This document shows, in pieces, positions 56,814 to 64,000 of a DNA stretch of 64,000 nt; the first letter of the stretch is position 1, and every line of letters begins with the position of its first letter. The notes below the pieces were generated by a model. The model worked only from the letters and a program-made list of their open reading frames with translations. It had not been told where the DNA came from and did not search any database. This DNA comes from Methyloprofundus sp. (GTDB lineage: Bacteria > Pseudomonadota > Gammaproteobacteria > Methylococcales > Methylomonadaceae). Both the position numbers and the translations under genes were made by a program. The DNA is taken from contig JACUUF010000005.1 of assembly GCA_014859465.1 (NCBI GenBank), positions 1 to 64,000 of the forward strand, written 5' to 3'.

Positions 56814-59090
56814 ATGAAAAGAATGCTTATCAATGCGACGCAGCCCGAAGAACTGCGTGTTGCTTTGGTAGATGGTCAAAAACTTTATGATTTTGACATT
56901 GAACACCCTTCACAAGAACAAAAAAAATCTAATATTTATAAAGGTATCATTACTCGTATCGAGCCTAGCTTGGAAGCCGCTTTCGTCAACTATGGCGCTG
57001 ATAAGCACGGATTCTTACCGTTAAAAGAAGTTTCACCGAGTGCTGTAAATTCAGATGACCAAAACTTAAGCCGCCAAAAAATCAAGGATCTACTAAAAGA
57101 AGGCCAAGAGGTTATCGTTCAAATTGAAAAAGAAGAACGCGGCAATAAAGGCGCCGCCCTAACCACTTACATCAGTTTAGCGGGCACTTATCTGGTCCTA
57201 ATGCCTAACAACCCCAAAGCGGGAGGCATTTCACGTCGTATCGAAGGCGAGACACGCAATGAGTTACGCGATGCAATGGCTGGACTAGAGGTGCCTGAGA
57301 ATATGGGACTTATTGTTCGTACGGCTGGCTGCGGAAAAAGTACCGATGAACTACAGTGGGATTTAAACTACCTACTACAATTATGGGAAGCAATTGATCG
57401 CACCTCTAAAGAGCAAAATAAACCTTTCCTCATTTTTCAAGAAAGTAATGTCATTATTCGCGCGCTTCGTGATCACTTGCGCGCCGATATAGATGAGATT
57501 CTTATTGACAAGGAATCTGCCTTTAAATTGGTGCATAACTTCTTAAAACAAGTAATGCCGCACTATCTGAGTAAAGCAAAATTATACAGCGATGATGTAC
57601 CGCTCTTTAATCGCTATCAGATCGAATCTCAAATCGAAACCGCCTATAGCCGCTCAGTCCCACTACCTTCTGGTGGAGAACTGGTTATTGATCACACCGA
57701 AGCACTAACATCGATTGATATTAACTCGGCACGCTCCACTAAAGGCAGCGACATAGAAGAAACTGCCCTTAATACCAATCTTGAGGCTGCCGATGAAATT
57801 GCGCGCCAGTTAAGATTGCGTGATCTAGGCGGTTTATTTGTTATTGATTTTATTGACATGCTCGCCAATAAAAATCAGCGCGCGGTAGAAAATAGAATGC
57901 GCGATGCATTAAAAATTGATCGCGCGCGTGTACAAACTAGCCGCATCTCACGCTTTGGCTTATTAGAAATGTCTCGTCAGCGCTTGCGTCCATCACTAGG
58001 CGATACAACCCAGCTGACTTGTCCGCGCTGTAACGGTCAAGGTGAAATTCGTAACGTTGAATCAGTCGCCTTATCTGTACTAAGAATATTGGAAGAAGAA
58101 GCAATGAAAGGCGGAACAGATAGAGTTATCGCTCATTTGCCAATTGAATGCGCAACCTTCTTATTGAATGAAAAACGCCCGTCTATAGACCAAATTGAGT
58201 CACGCTTAAAAGTCCGTATCATTATCTTGCCTAGCAAACACTTAGAAACGCCTGCATACGATATAGAACGCATTAAATTGAAGGACGATGATGGCTCTAC
58301 AGAAGTAGCAAGCTACAATCAAATTCAACAAGAAACAATTGCGGCACCTGATTTTGCTAAAGAAGCAGCTCCCAAAGTCGAACAAGCAGCACTTAAAGAA
58401 TTTCTCCCTGACGCACCTGCACCACCTATACAAAACAAGAAAAATTCAGCCAGCCTAATCAGCCGTTTCTGGAACAAACTTGTTGGCCCTACGGAAGAAG
58501 AAAGCACCGATAAATCTGCATCAACCTCTGATGCAAAAACAGAGCAAACGCGCACCGAAAGACCACAGAATAATCGCAATAGAAATAATAACCAAAGAAA
58601 TCGTAATAGAAATAGTAACCGCGACCGGAGCAATAAACCAAACGTAGATACAAACTCTGATGTCAGTGCAACTACCGTACCTGCATCTACGGCCACAGCT
58701 AAACCTCAGGAACGGAAAGAAGAATCCGTTATTGAAAATAACGATACAGTAAACTCGGAAGCTAAAGCTAGAAATCAACAAAAAAGAACGAACCGCAGAG
58801 GCTATAACAGAAAACCAAGAGAAAAAACTGAAGGAGTTCAAACTAACGACGCCAACTCTAACAGCGCTACTGAGAATAGAAATAGCACTCAGAATGAGCC
58901 AGTTACACAGGAGAAGCGCAACACAAGCACTCAATCTTACGCTGCAGATTATCAAAAAAGCATAACTACTGCCAAGGCAGAAACAACAGCCCCAGCAGAA
59001 AAAAAAGAAAGCAGTACAACGACCAAACCAGCACAAACTAAAGAAGCAAGCGCTAGCGTAGAAGTAGCAAAAACTAAAGAAAACGATTAA
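56814..59090 (+). CDS. rne: Ribonuclease E
   Basis: A 758-aa endonuclease that organises mRNA decay. Residues about 38-125 form the S1 domain. The catalytic DNase I-like domain has Asp in [15 protein letters not shown] (about 303) and IDFIDML (about 346), and the Zn-link is TCPRCNGQG near 403. The catalytic part matches E. coli numbering closely. The C-terminal 250 residues are disordered and rich in N, R, T and E, but much shorter than in E. coli (1061 aa). A degradosome scaffold may be reduced. Confidence 0.96.
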   Translation: MKRMLINATQPEELRVALVDGQKLYDFDIEHPSQEQKKSNIYKGIITRIEPSLEAAFVNYGADKHGFLPLKEVSPSAVNSDDQNLSRQKIKDLLKEGQEVIVQIEKEERGNKGAALTTYISLAGTYLVLMPNNPKAGGISRRIEGETRNELRDAMAGLEVPENMGLIVRTAGCGKSTDELQWDLNYLLQLWEAIDRTSKEQNKPFLIFQESNVIIRALRDHLRADIDEILIDKESAFKLVHNFLKQVMPHYLSKAKLYSDDVPLFNRYQIESQIETAYSRSVPLPSGGELVIDHTEALTSIDINSARSTKGSDIEETALNTNLEAADEIARQLRLRDLGGLFVIDFIDMLANKNQRAVENRMRDALKIDRARVQTSRISRFGLLEMSRQRLRPSLGDTTQLTCPRCNGQGEIRNVESVALSVLRILEEEAMKGGTDRVIAHLPIECATFLLNEKRPSIDQIESRLKVRIIILPSKHLETPAYDIERIKLKDDDGSTEVASYNQIQQETIAAPDFAKEAAPKVEQAALKEFLPDAPAPPIQNKKNSASLISRFWNKLVGPTEEESTDKSASTSDAKTEQTRTERPQNNRNRNNNQRNRNRNSNRDRSNKPNVDTNSDVSATTVPASTATAKPQERKEESVIENNDTVNSEAKARNQQKRTNRRGYNRKPREKTEGVQTNDANSNSATENRNSTQNEPVTQEKRNTSTQSYAADYQKSITTAKAETTAPAEKKESSTTTKPAQTKEASASVEVAKTKEND

Positions 59091-59100
59091 AAACTAAGTA

Positions 59101-59147
59101 AAAAGGGCATCAATAGAATTTATACCCTATATGCCCTTTTTATTTTT
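59101..59147 (+). terminator. Intrinsic terminator of rne
   Basis: The arms aaaagggcat (59101-59110) and atgccctttt (59131-59140) form a 10-bp stem followed by a T-rich tail. The stem starts 11 bases after the rne stop. Confidence 0.85.
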
Positions 59148-59219
59148 AAATCTATTCCCAATAAAACTTATCTGCTATGATAAGAAAATTTTTTATATAT
59201 TTTAGAGTACACAATACAA

Positions 59220-59438
59220 ATGGCAAAAGAAGACCAAATTGAAATGGATGGTACGATTATCGATACCCTTCCTAATACAATGTTTAGAGTAGAACTAGAA
59301 AACGGACATGTTATTACTGCACATATTTCTGGGAAAATGCGCAAACATTACATCCGCATCTTGACGGGTGATAAGGTTAAAGTAGAAATGACGCCTTACG
59401 ATTTAACGAAGGGCCGGATTACATTTCGTATGCGCTAA
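59220..59438 (+). CDS. infA: Translation initiation factor IF-1
   Basis: A 72-aa single S1/OB-fold protein starting [20 protein letters not shown] and ending [11 protein letters not shown]. It binds the 30S A-site during initiation. It has its own upstream region after the rne terminator, and its end lies 26 bases from the convergent clpA. Confidence 0.98.
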   Translation: MAKEDQIEMDGTIIDTLPNTMFRVELENGHVITAHISGKMRKHYIRILTGDKVKVEMTPYDLTKGRITFRMR

Positions 59439-59464
59439 CCCAAAGGTTAGCGTAAACAAAAGTA

Positions 59465-61726
59465 TTAATTTTTTTCTGGGATACTCAGTTCTTTACTTTC
59501 AATAGTAAACGCTAGCTCTTTATCCTGAACAATAACATGAACATGACCGCCTCGTTCAAGCTTACCAAATAATAAATCGTTCGCCAGAGGCTTTTTGATT
59601 TTTTCCTGAATCAATCTAGCCATCGGCCTTGCGCCCATTTTAGCGTCGCAACCGTGCTCTGCCAACCAGAGTCTGGCTTCTGGATCTAAACTAAACGTTA
59701 CATTTTTCTCTAGCAACAAAGTTTCCAGTTCAAAGATAAATTTATCAACCACATTGCCCACCACCGCAATATCAAGTGGTCTAAACTGAATAATGCTATC
59801 CAATCTATTTCTGAATTCTGGCGAAAAGGCCTTCTCTACCACGCGCAGACTATCACTAGAATGCTCTTGTTGAGTAAACCCTATAGAAGCACGACTACCT
59901 TCCTCAGCACCTGCATTAGTGGTCATCACCAAAATAATATTTCTAAAATCTGCTTTACGCCCATTATTGTCAGTTAATGTACCATGATCCATCACTTGTA
60001 AGAGCAAATTAAATACATCAGGATGCGCTTTCTCCAACTCATCTAACAAGAGGACAGCATGAGGATGCTTAGTCACTTGCTCGGTTAATAACCCACCTTG
60101 GTCATAGCCCACATAACCTGGAGGCGCACCAATTAAACGCGAAACCGTGTGCCGCTCCATATACTCGGACATATCAAAACGAATTAGCTCAACACCTAAT
60201 AGTTTAGCTAGCTGTTTAGTGACTTCCGTCTTACCGACGCCTGTAGGCCCAGCAAACAAGAAAGAACCAATGGTTTTACTGGCATCACGCAGACCTGCAC
60301 GAGAAAGCTTAATAGCCGATGATAAAGCAGATATCGCCTCATCCTGACCAAACACCAACATTTTTAAATTTTTCTCAAGATTTTTTAATTTATCTTGATC
60401 ATTAGTCGAAACAGATTTAGCTGGGATTCGAGCAATTTTAGCGACAATTTCTTCAACCTCATGCACATCAATCAACTCTTTACGCTCCCCTTCAGGAATC
60501 ATGCGCTGCCTCGCACCCGCCTCATCAATCACATCAATGGCTTTATCAGGTAAAAATCGATCAGTAATATGGCGTGCCGATAATTCCGCTGCAACACGCA
60601 AACTCTCTAAACTATATTTGAGCTCATGATGCTCTTCAAAGCGACTTTTTAAACCCTTTAAAATTAAATAAGTCTCATCAATCGTCGGCTCAATAACATC
60701 AATCTTCTGAAAGCGTCTCGCCAGAGCATGATCCTTTTCAAAAACACCTCGATACTCTTGATAAGTGGTCGAACCTATGCAGCGCAAACTACCAGAAGCT
60801 AACGCAGGCTTAATTAAATTAGAGGCATCCATTACCCCACCAGAAGCCGAACCAGCGCCTATAATAGTATGAATTTCATCGATAAATAAAATCGAATTAG
60901 CCTCATTCTTCAACTGATTCATTAACGCTTTAAGTCGCTTTTCAAAATCACCGCGATATTTTGTACCCGCAACCAAAGCACCTAAATCCAAGGAATAAAT
61001 AACACAATCACGTAAAATATCAGGAACATCCTCCTCAACAATCTTCTTAGCCAAACCTTCAGCAATCGCGGTTTTACCAACACCTGCCTCGCCAACTAAT
61101 AAAGGATTGTTTTTACGCCGGCGACATAAAACTTGAATGGTTCGCTCTAACTCGCTTTCGCGACCAATCAAAGGATCAATCTTACCCTCTAAAGCCTCTT
61201 GATTAAGGTTCGTTGTATATTTCGCTAGCGGGCTTTCAATTGTTTCCTGCTCTACCCCACTAGCAATAGCGACTTTTTCTTCTGTACTGTTATTATCCTT
61301 AGATAAACCATGCGATAAATAATTGACCACATCTAAACGCTGTATATCTTGTTTATTTAATAAATAGACAGCATGTGAATCTTGCTCACTAAATAACGCA
61401 ACTAATAAGTTAGCACCATCAACTTCCTTTTTATCTGAAGCCTGAGCATGAAAAACGGCTCTTTGTAAAACTCGCTGAAAACCTAGAGTCGGCTGTGTTT
61501 CTCGGCGGCGCTCCTGGTTTAGCAAGCTAATAGTTTCATCTATAAATTGAGTTAATTCACTACGTAACAGGGGAATATCACAAGAACATATCGCTAAAAC
61601 TTGAGCAGCAGTTGCATTATCCAATAAGGCCAACAACAAGTGCTCAACGGTAATAAATTCGTGCCGTTGCTCATGCGCAGAAACAAATGCCAAATTCAGT
61701 GTTACTTCAAGATCTTTACTTAACAT
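59465..61726 (-). CDS. clpA: ATP-dependent Clp protease ATPase subunit ClpA
   Basis: A 753-aa AAA+ unfoldase. The N-terminal repeat domain is 1-145. AAA module 1 has [14 protein letters not shown] and module 2 has [14 protein letters not shown]. The D1 arginine-finger region and [14 protein letters not shown] pore-side motif are present. It feeds substrates to ClpP, with ClpS giving N-end-rule specificity. ClpS is encoded 12 bases upstream in the same direction. Confidence 0.97.
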   Translation of the reverse strand: MLSKDLEVTLNLAFVSAHEQRHEFITVEHLLLALLDNATAAQVLAICSCDIPLLRSELTQFIDETISLLNQERRRETQPTLGFQRVLQRAVFHAQASDKKEVDGANLLVALFSEQDSHAVYLLNKQDIQRLDVVNYLSHGLSKDNNSTEEKVAIASGVEQETIESPLAKYTTNLNQEALEGKIDPLIGRESELERTIQVLCRRRKNNPLLVGEAGVGKTAIAEGLAKKIVEEDVPDILRDCVIYSLDLGALVAGTKYRGDFEKRLKALMNQLKNEANSILFIDEIHTIIGAGSASGGVMDASNLIKPALASGSLRCIGSTTYQEYRGVFEKDHALARRFQKIDVIEPTIDETYLILKGLKSRFEEHHELKYSLESLRVAAELSARHITDRFLPDKAIDVIDEAGARQRMIPEGERKELIDVHEVEEIVAKIARIPAKSVSTNDQDKLKNLEKNLKMLVFGQDEAISALSSAIKLSRAGLRDASKTIGSFLFAGPTGVGKTEVTKQLAKLLGVELIRFDMSEYMERHTVSRLIGAPPGYVGYDQGGLLTEQVTKHPHAVLLLDELEKAHPDVFNLLLQVMDHGTLTDNNGRKADFRNIILVMTTNAGAEEGSRASIGFTQQEHSSDSLRVVEKAFSPEFRNRLDSIIQFRPLDIAVVGNVVDKFIFELETLLLEKNVTFSLDPEARLWLAEHGCDAKMGARPMARLIQEKIKKPLANDLLFGKLERGGHVHVIVQDKELAFTIESKELSIPEKN

Positions 61727-61738
61727 ACTATAAGCTCC

Positions 61739-62062
61739 TTATGCTTCTTCCATCGCACACAGCAAAGGGTGCTGATGTTCACGAGAATAGTTATTTACCA
61801 GTTCCACTTTAGTTTCCGCCACATCACGCGAAAATACACCACAAACGCCTACGCCTTGAGTATGTACATGCAACATAACTTGCGTGGCCTGCTCTTCCGA
61901 CATAGCAAAAAAATCAATCAGGACTTCAATGACAAAATCCATTGGCGTAAAGTCATCATTCAATAATACTACCTTATATAACGGCGGCCTCTTTAATTTA
62001 GGCGCAGCCTCCTGAACAGCCAAAGCATCATCATTATCTATTGATGGATCAAAGTCACTCAT
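61739..62062 (-). CDS. clpS: ClpS adaptor for N-end rule substrates
   Basis: A 107-aa adaptor. The core [20 protein letters not shown] holds the hydrophobic pocket and Asn/Asp ligands for the N-terminal amino group; [24 protein letters not shown] follows. The first 30 residues form the flexible extension that enters ClpA. It is the first gene of clpS-clpA, and its promoter must lie in the 130-base gap shared with nudJ. Confidence 0.97.
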   Translation of the reverse strand: MSDFDPSIDNDDALAVQEAAPKLKRPPLYKVVLLNDDFTPMDFVIEVLIDFFAMSEEQATQVMLHVHTQGVGVCGVFSRDVAETKVELVNNYSREHQHPLLCAMEEA

Positions 62063-62195
62063 TTCTTTTACACTTTAAAATTAAATTAATCATACTTAAT
62101 CTTGAGGTCAAATCCTCAAATTCAATTACTAATAAAGTATAATAGCCTTAAATCAGTTAGACTACAGCCCTTTTTTAAAACTAAGTGGATAAACA

Positions 62196-62654
62196 ATGGT
62201 TTGGAAACCGCATGTCACCGTCGCAGCCATTATTGAACGAGATCAACATTTTCTATTAGTTGAAGAAGAAACACCTACCGGCATTGCGTTCAATCAACCC
62301 GCAGGACATTTGGAGCCGGGGGAAAGTTTAATTGATGCTGTAAAACGCGAAGTAAACGAAGAAACGGCGTGGCAGTTCACCCCTGAATACCTTACTAGCA
62401 TCCAACTATGGCGTAAAAATCCTGAGATGCCTAGCTTCATGCGCATCTGTTTTGTCGGCCAATGTTACGATCACAACCCTGAACAAGCCTTAGATGAAGG
62501 AATTATCCGCACTCACTGGTTCAGTTATGCTGAAATTGTAGCCCACAAAGCACAATTGCGCAGTCCTTTAGTGTTAACAACTATAGATCAATACTTAGCA
62601 GGCGAGTGTTACCCTCTCGCCTTATTAAAAACCTTTTTAGATGTAGAAGAATGA
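62196..62654 (+). CDS. nudJ: Nudix hydrolase, NudJ-like
   Basis: A 152-aa phosphatase with the Nudix box [20 protein letters not shown] running into [23 protein letters not shown] is the NudJ-type N-terminus. NudJ acts on thiamine pyrophosphate precursors and nucleoside di/triphosphates. It overlaps mnmA by 4 bases, the same order as the nudJ-mnmA pair in enterics. Confidence 0.92.
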   Translation: MVWKPHVTVAAIIERDQHFLLVEEETPTGIAFNQPAGHLEPGESLIDAVKREVNEETAWQFTPEYLTSIQLWRKNPEMPSFMRICFVGQCYDHNPEQALDEGIIRTHWFSYAEIVAHKAQLRSPLVLTTIDQYLAGECYPLALLKTFLDVEE

Positions 62655-63742
62655 GCAAAAATATCATCGTCGGCATGTCCGGCGGAGTCGATTCATCGGT
62701 AACCGCCGCGCTATTATTAGAACAAGGCCACCAAGTTACTGGCGTCTTTATGAAAAACTGGGATGAAGATGACGGCACAGAAGAATGTACCGCATTAGAA
62801 GATCAAGCCGATGCTCAACAAGTTTGTGACACTCTGGGCATAGAGCTAAAAACTATCAACTTTGCCAGCGAATACTGGGATGAAGTTTTTGAAGTTTTTC
62901 TTTCTGAATTTACCGCAGGGCGCACCCCTAACCCAGATATTTTATGTAACAAACACGTAAAATTTAAAGCCTTCTTAAACTATGCCACTGAAGATCTGGG
63001 CGCTGAATATATAGCGACTGGTCACTACGCACGGGTCAGTGAAAAAAACGGTGAATTTTACTTACTTAAAGGCCTAGATCCAAACAAAGAACAAAGCTAT
63101 TTTTTATATACTTTGGGTCAAAAAGCCTTAGCTAAAACGCTATTTCCTATCGGCCACCTACATAAAACTGAAATCAGAAAATTGGCCGAAAAATATGGCT
63201 TTGCTAATTATCTAAAAAAAGACAGTACCGGCATTTGTTTTATTGGTGAACGTAAATTTAAAGAATTTCTGCAACGTTATTTACCTACTCAGCCAGGAGA
63301 AATGCGTACCCCCGAAGGGCAGTACATAGCCCAACATTCTGGCTTAATGTATTACACTTTTGGGCAGCGCCAAGGTTTAGGCATAGGTGGCGTTAAAGAT
63401 GCACCTGATGAGCCATGGTATGTCCTAGATAAAGATTTAGAAAATAATATTTTGATTGTTGGTCAAGGGCATACTCACCCTTTAATGCTCCATAACGCAC
63501 TAGAAGCCAATCAATTGGATTGGTGCAGCAATCAGCCATTAACTGAAGTCATTGCATGCTCAGCGAAAACGCGCTATCGGCAAGCCGACCAAGCGTGTAA
63601 AGTGATTCCGCTTCCAGAAAATAGAGTTAAAGTGATTTTTACCCAGCAGCAACGTGCCATTACTCCAGGGCAATCCGTGGTATTTTATGATGGCGAAGTT
63701 TGTTTAGGTGGGGGAATTATTGAAACTAAATACAATCTTTAA
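62651..63742 (+). CDS. mnmA: tRNA-specific 2-thiouridylase MnmA
   Basis: A 363-aa enzyme that thiolates U34 of Lys, Glu and Gln tRNAs. The PP-loop is [16 protein letters not shown], the catalytic cysteines are in [11 protein letters not shown] and [10 protein letters not shown], and [16 protein letters not shown] follows. I used the ATG at 62651 (MSKNIIVG), which overlaps the nudJ stop (ATGA). Sulfur should come through the Tus relay, of which a TusC-like subunit is at 9120-9479. Confidence 0.97.
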   Translation: MSKNIIVGMSGGVDSSVTAALLLEQGHQVTGVFMKNWDEDDGTEECTALEDQADAQQVCDTLGIELKTINFASEYWDEVFEVFLSEFTAGRTPNPDILCNKHVKFKAFLNYATEDLGAEYIATGHYARVSEKNGEFYLLKGLDPNKEQSYFLYTLGQKALAKTLFPIGHLHKTEIRKLAEKYGFANYLKKDSTGICFIGERKFKEFLQRYLPTQPGEMRTPEGQYIAQHSGLMYYTFGQRQGLGIGGVKDAPDEPWYVLDKDLENNILIVGQGHTHPLMLHNALEANQLDWCSNQPLTEVIACSAKTRYRQADQACKVIPLPENRVKVIFTQQQRAITPGQSVVFYDGEVCLGGGIIETKYNL

Positions 63743-63978
63743 GAACAACGACAATAGCAACATCTTCCATTAATGCAATTTCTGGAGTGAGGAGGAGCCA
63801 ATCTACATACAAGCTCGAAGCTTAAGGTTGGGACGGCTTTCCCAGAAAATCGGTTACTACTATAAGCAATTTCGTTAAATAATCCTGTGTTTTTTTGAAG
63901 TGTGTTTAATATACAAGATTGGGCTTCGTGCCTCAGCCCATATATGGACTCCTCATTTATTGCAAGCCAAGTTTTCAC
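63739..63978 (-). CDS. Hypothetical Cys-rich small ORF
   Basis: A 79-codon frame beginning at [18 protein letters not shown], and ending [13 protein letters not shown] with six cysteines in the last 13 residues. It overlaps the mnmA 3' end by 4 bases on the opposite strand. No good ribosome-binding site precedes the GTG, and I recognise no family. It may be a real small metal-binding or modified peptide, or a chance frame; the right neighbour is outside the window. Confidence 0.25.
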   Translation of the reverse strand: MKTWLAINEESIYGLRHEAQSCILNTLQKNTGLFNEIAYSSNRFSGKAVPTLSFELVCRLAPPHSRNCINGRCCYCRCS

Positions 63979-64000
63979 CAGTTAATGTCATCAACAGAGA

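Noticed and set aside
58521-59036. Minus-strand ORF of 171 codons rich in Cys, Phe and Leu, resembling a membrane protein
   Set aside because: Antisense of the low-complexity RNase E tail, which produces hydrophobic-looking codons.
1-64000. CRISPR arrays, tRNA and rRNA genes, metabolite riboswitches
   Set aside because: None seen on reading; the only structured RNA gene I can support is tmRNA. Small or divergent tRNAs could be missed without a covariance search.

Overview
The window looks like chromosome of an AT-leaning gammaproteobacterium. The evidence is gene order and sequence: lepA-lepB-DUF4845-rnc-era-recO-pdxJ; gyrA-serC-pheA-hisC-tyrA-aroA-cmk-rpsA-ihfB-lapA; one-piece tmRNA with tag ANDENYSMALAA; clpS-clpA, infA, RNase E, mnmA. 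Orphan hydrogenase maturation genes and a Cus-type metal efflux operon would suit a methanotroph-like (Methylococcales) lineage, but nothing here proves that, and no methane-oxidation gene is present.

Region 1 (1-5850) is an accessory island against the 3' end of ssrA and looks more GC-rich than the rest. Reading leftward on the minus strand it holds an excisionase-like HTH protein, a 1079-aa SNF2-type helicase with a degenerate PLD-like N-terminus, a DUF4391 protein, and a REP-associated (RayT/Y1) transposase cut by the window edge. Each start overlaps the previous stop. This resembles the non-methylase part of a restriction/modification-like defence locus. Between it and ssrA lie a gamma-glutamylcyclotransferase gene, a 5'-truncated class-II glutamine amidotransferase and the N-terminal stub of an IS630-type transposase.

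Region 2 (5850-9600) has ssrA with its promoter and terminator, a decayed IS30-type transposase, a 26-codon Cys-containing ORF coupled to a hydrogenase maturation protease and hypA, a HAD phosphatase, rppH and a TusC-like protein.

Region 3 (9600-31250) has the lepA-pdxJ cluster, an intact PP2C phosphatase, a GDT1-family exporter, and a three-gene signalling operon: a 1709-aa kinase-like/ATPase/GAF/histidine kinase protein, a response regulator and a diguanylate cyclase. A glyoxalase-fold protein and a complete CusCBA-type operon follow; its adaptor carries two metal-binding repeats.

Region 4 (31250-63742) is mostly core genes: the aromatic amino acid, serine and gyrase supra-operon; an HDOD protein, a lytic transglycosylase and a membrane-embedded MutS-like ATPase; hemH, folE and dusA; coaX and birA; a PomAB-like stator pair followed by a PilZ protein; sppA, rluC, rne with a long leader, infA, clpA/clpS, nudJ and mnmA. 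A nested inverted repeat lies upstream of dusA, and an unrecognised Cys-rich ORF closes the window.

The least ordinary items are the ssrA-adjacent defence-like island, the RayT gene with REP-like palindromes in its own reading frame, the hybrid kinase whose catalytic HRD aspartate is serine, and the membrane MutS-like protein. All functional calls rest on reading the sequence; no database search was run.
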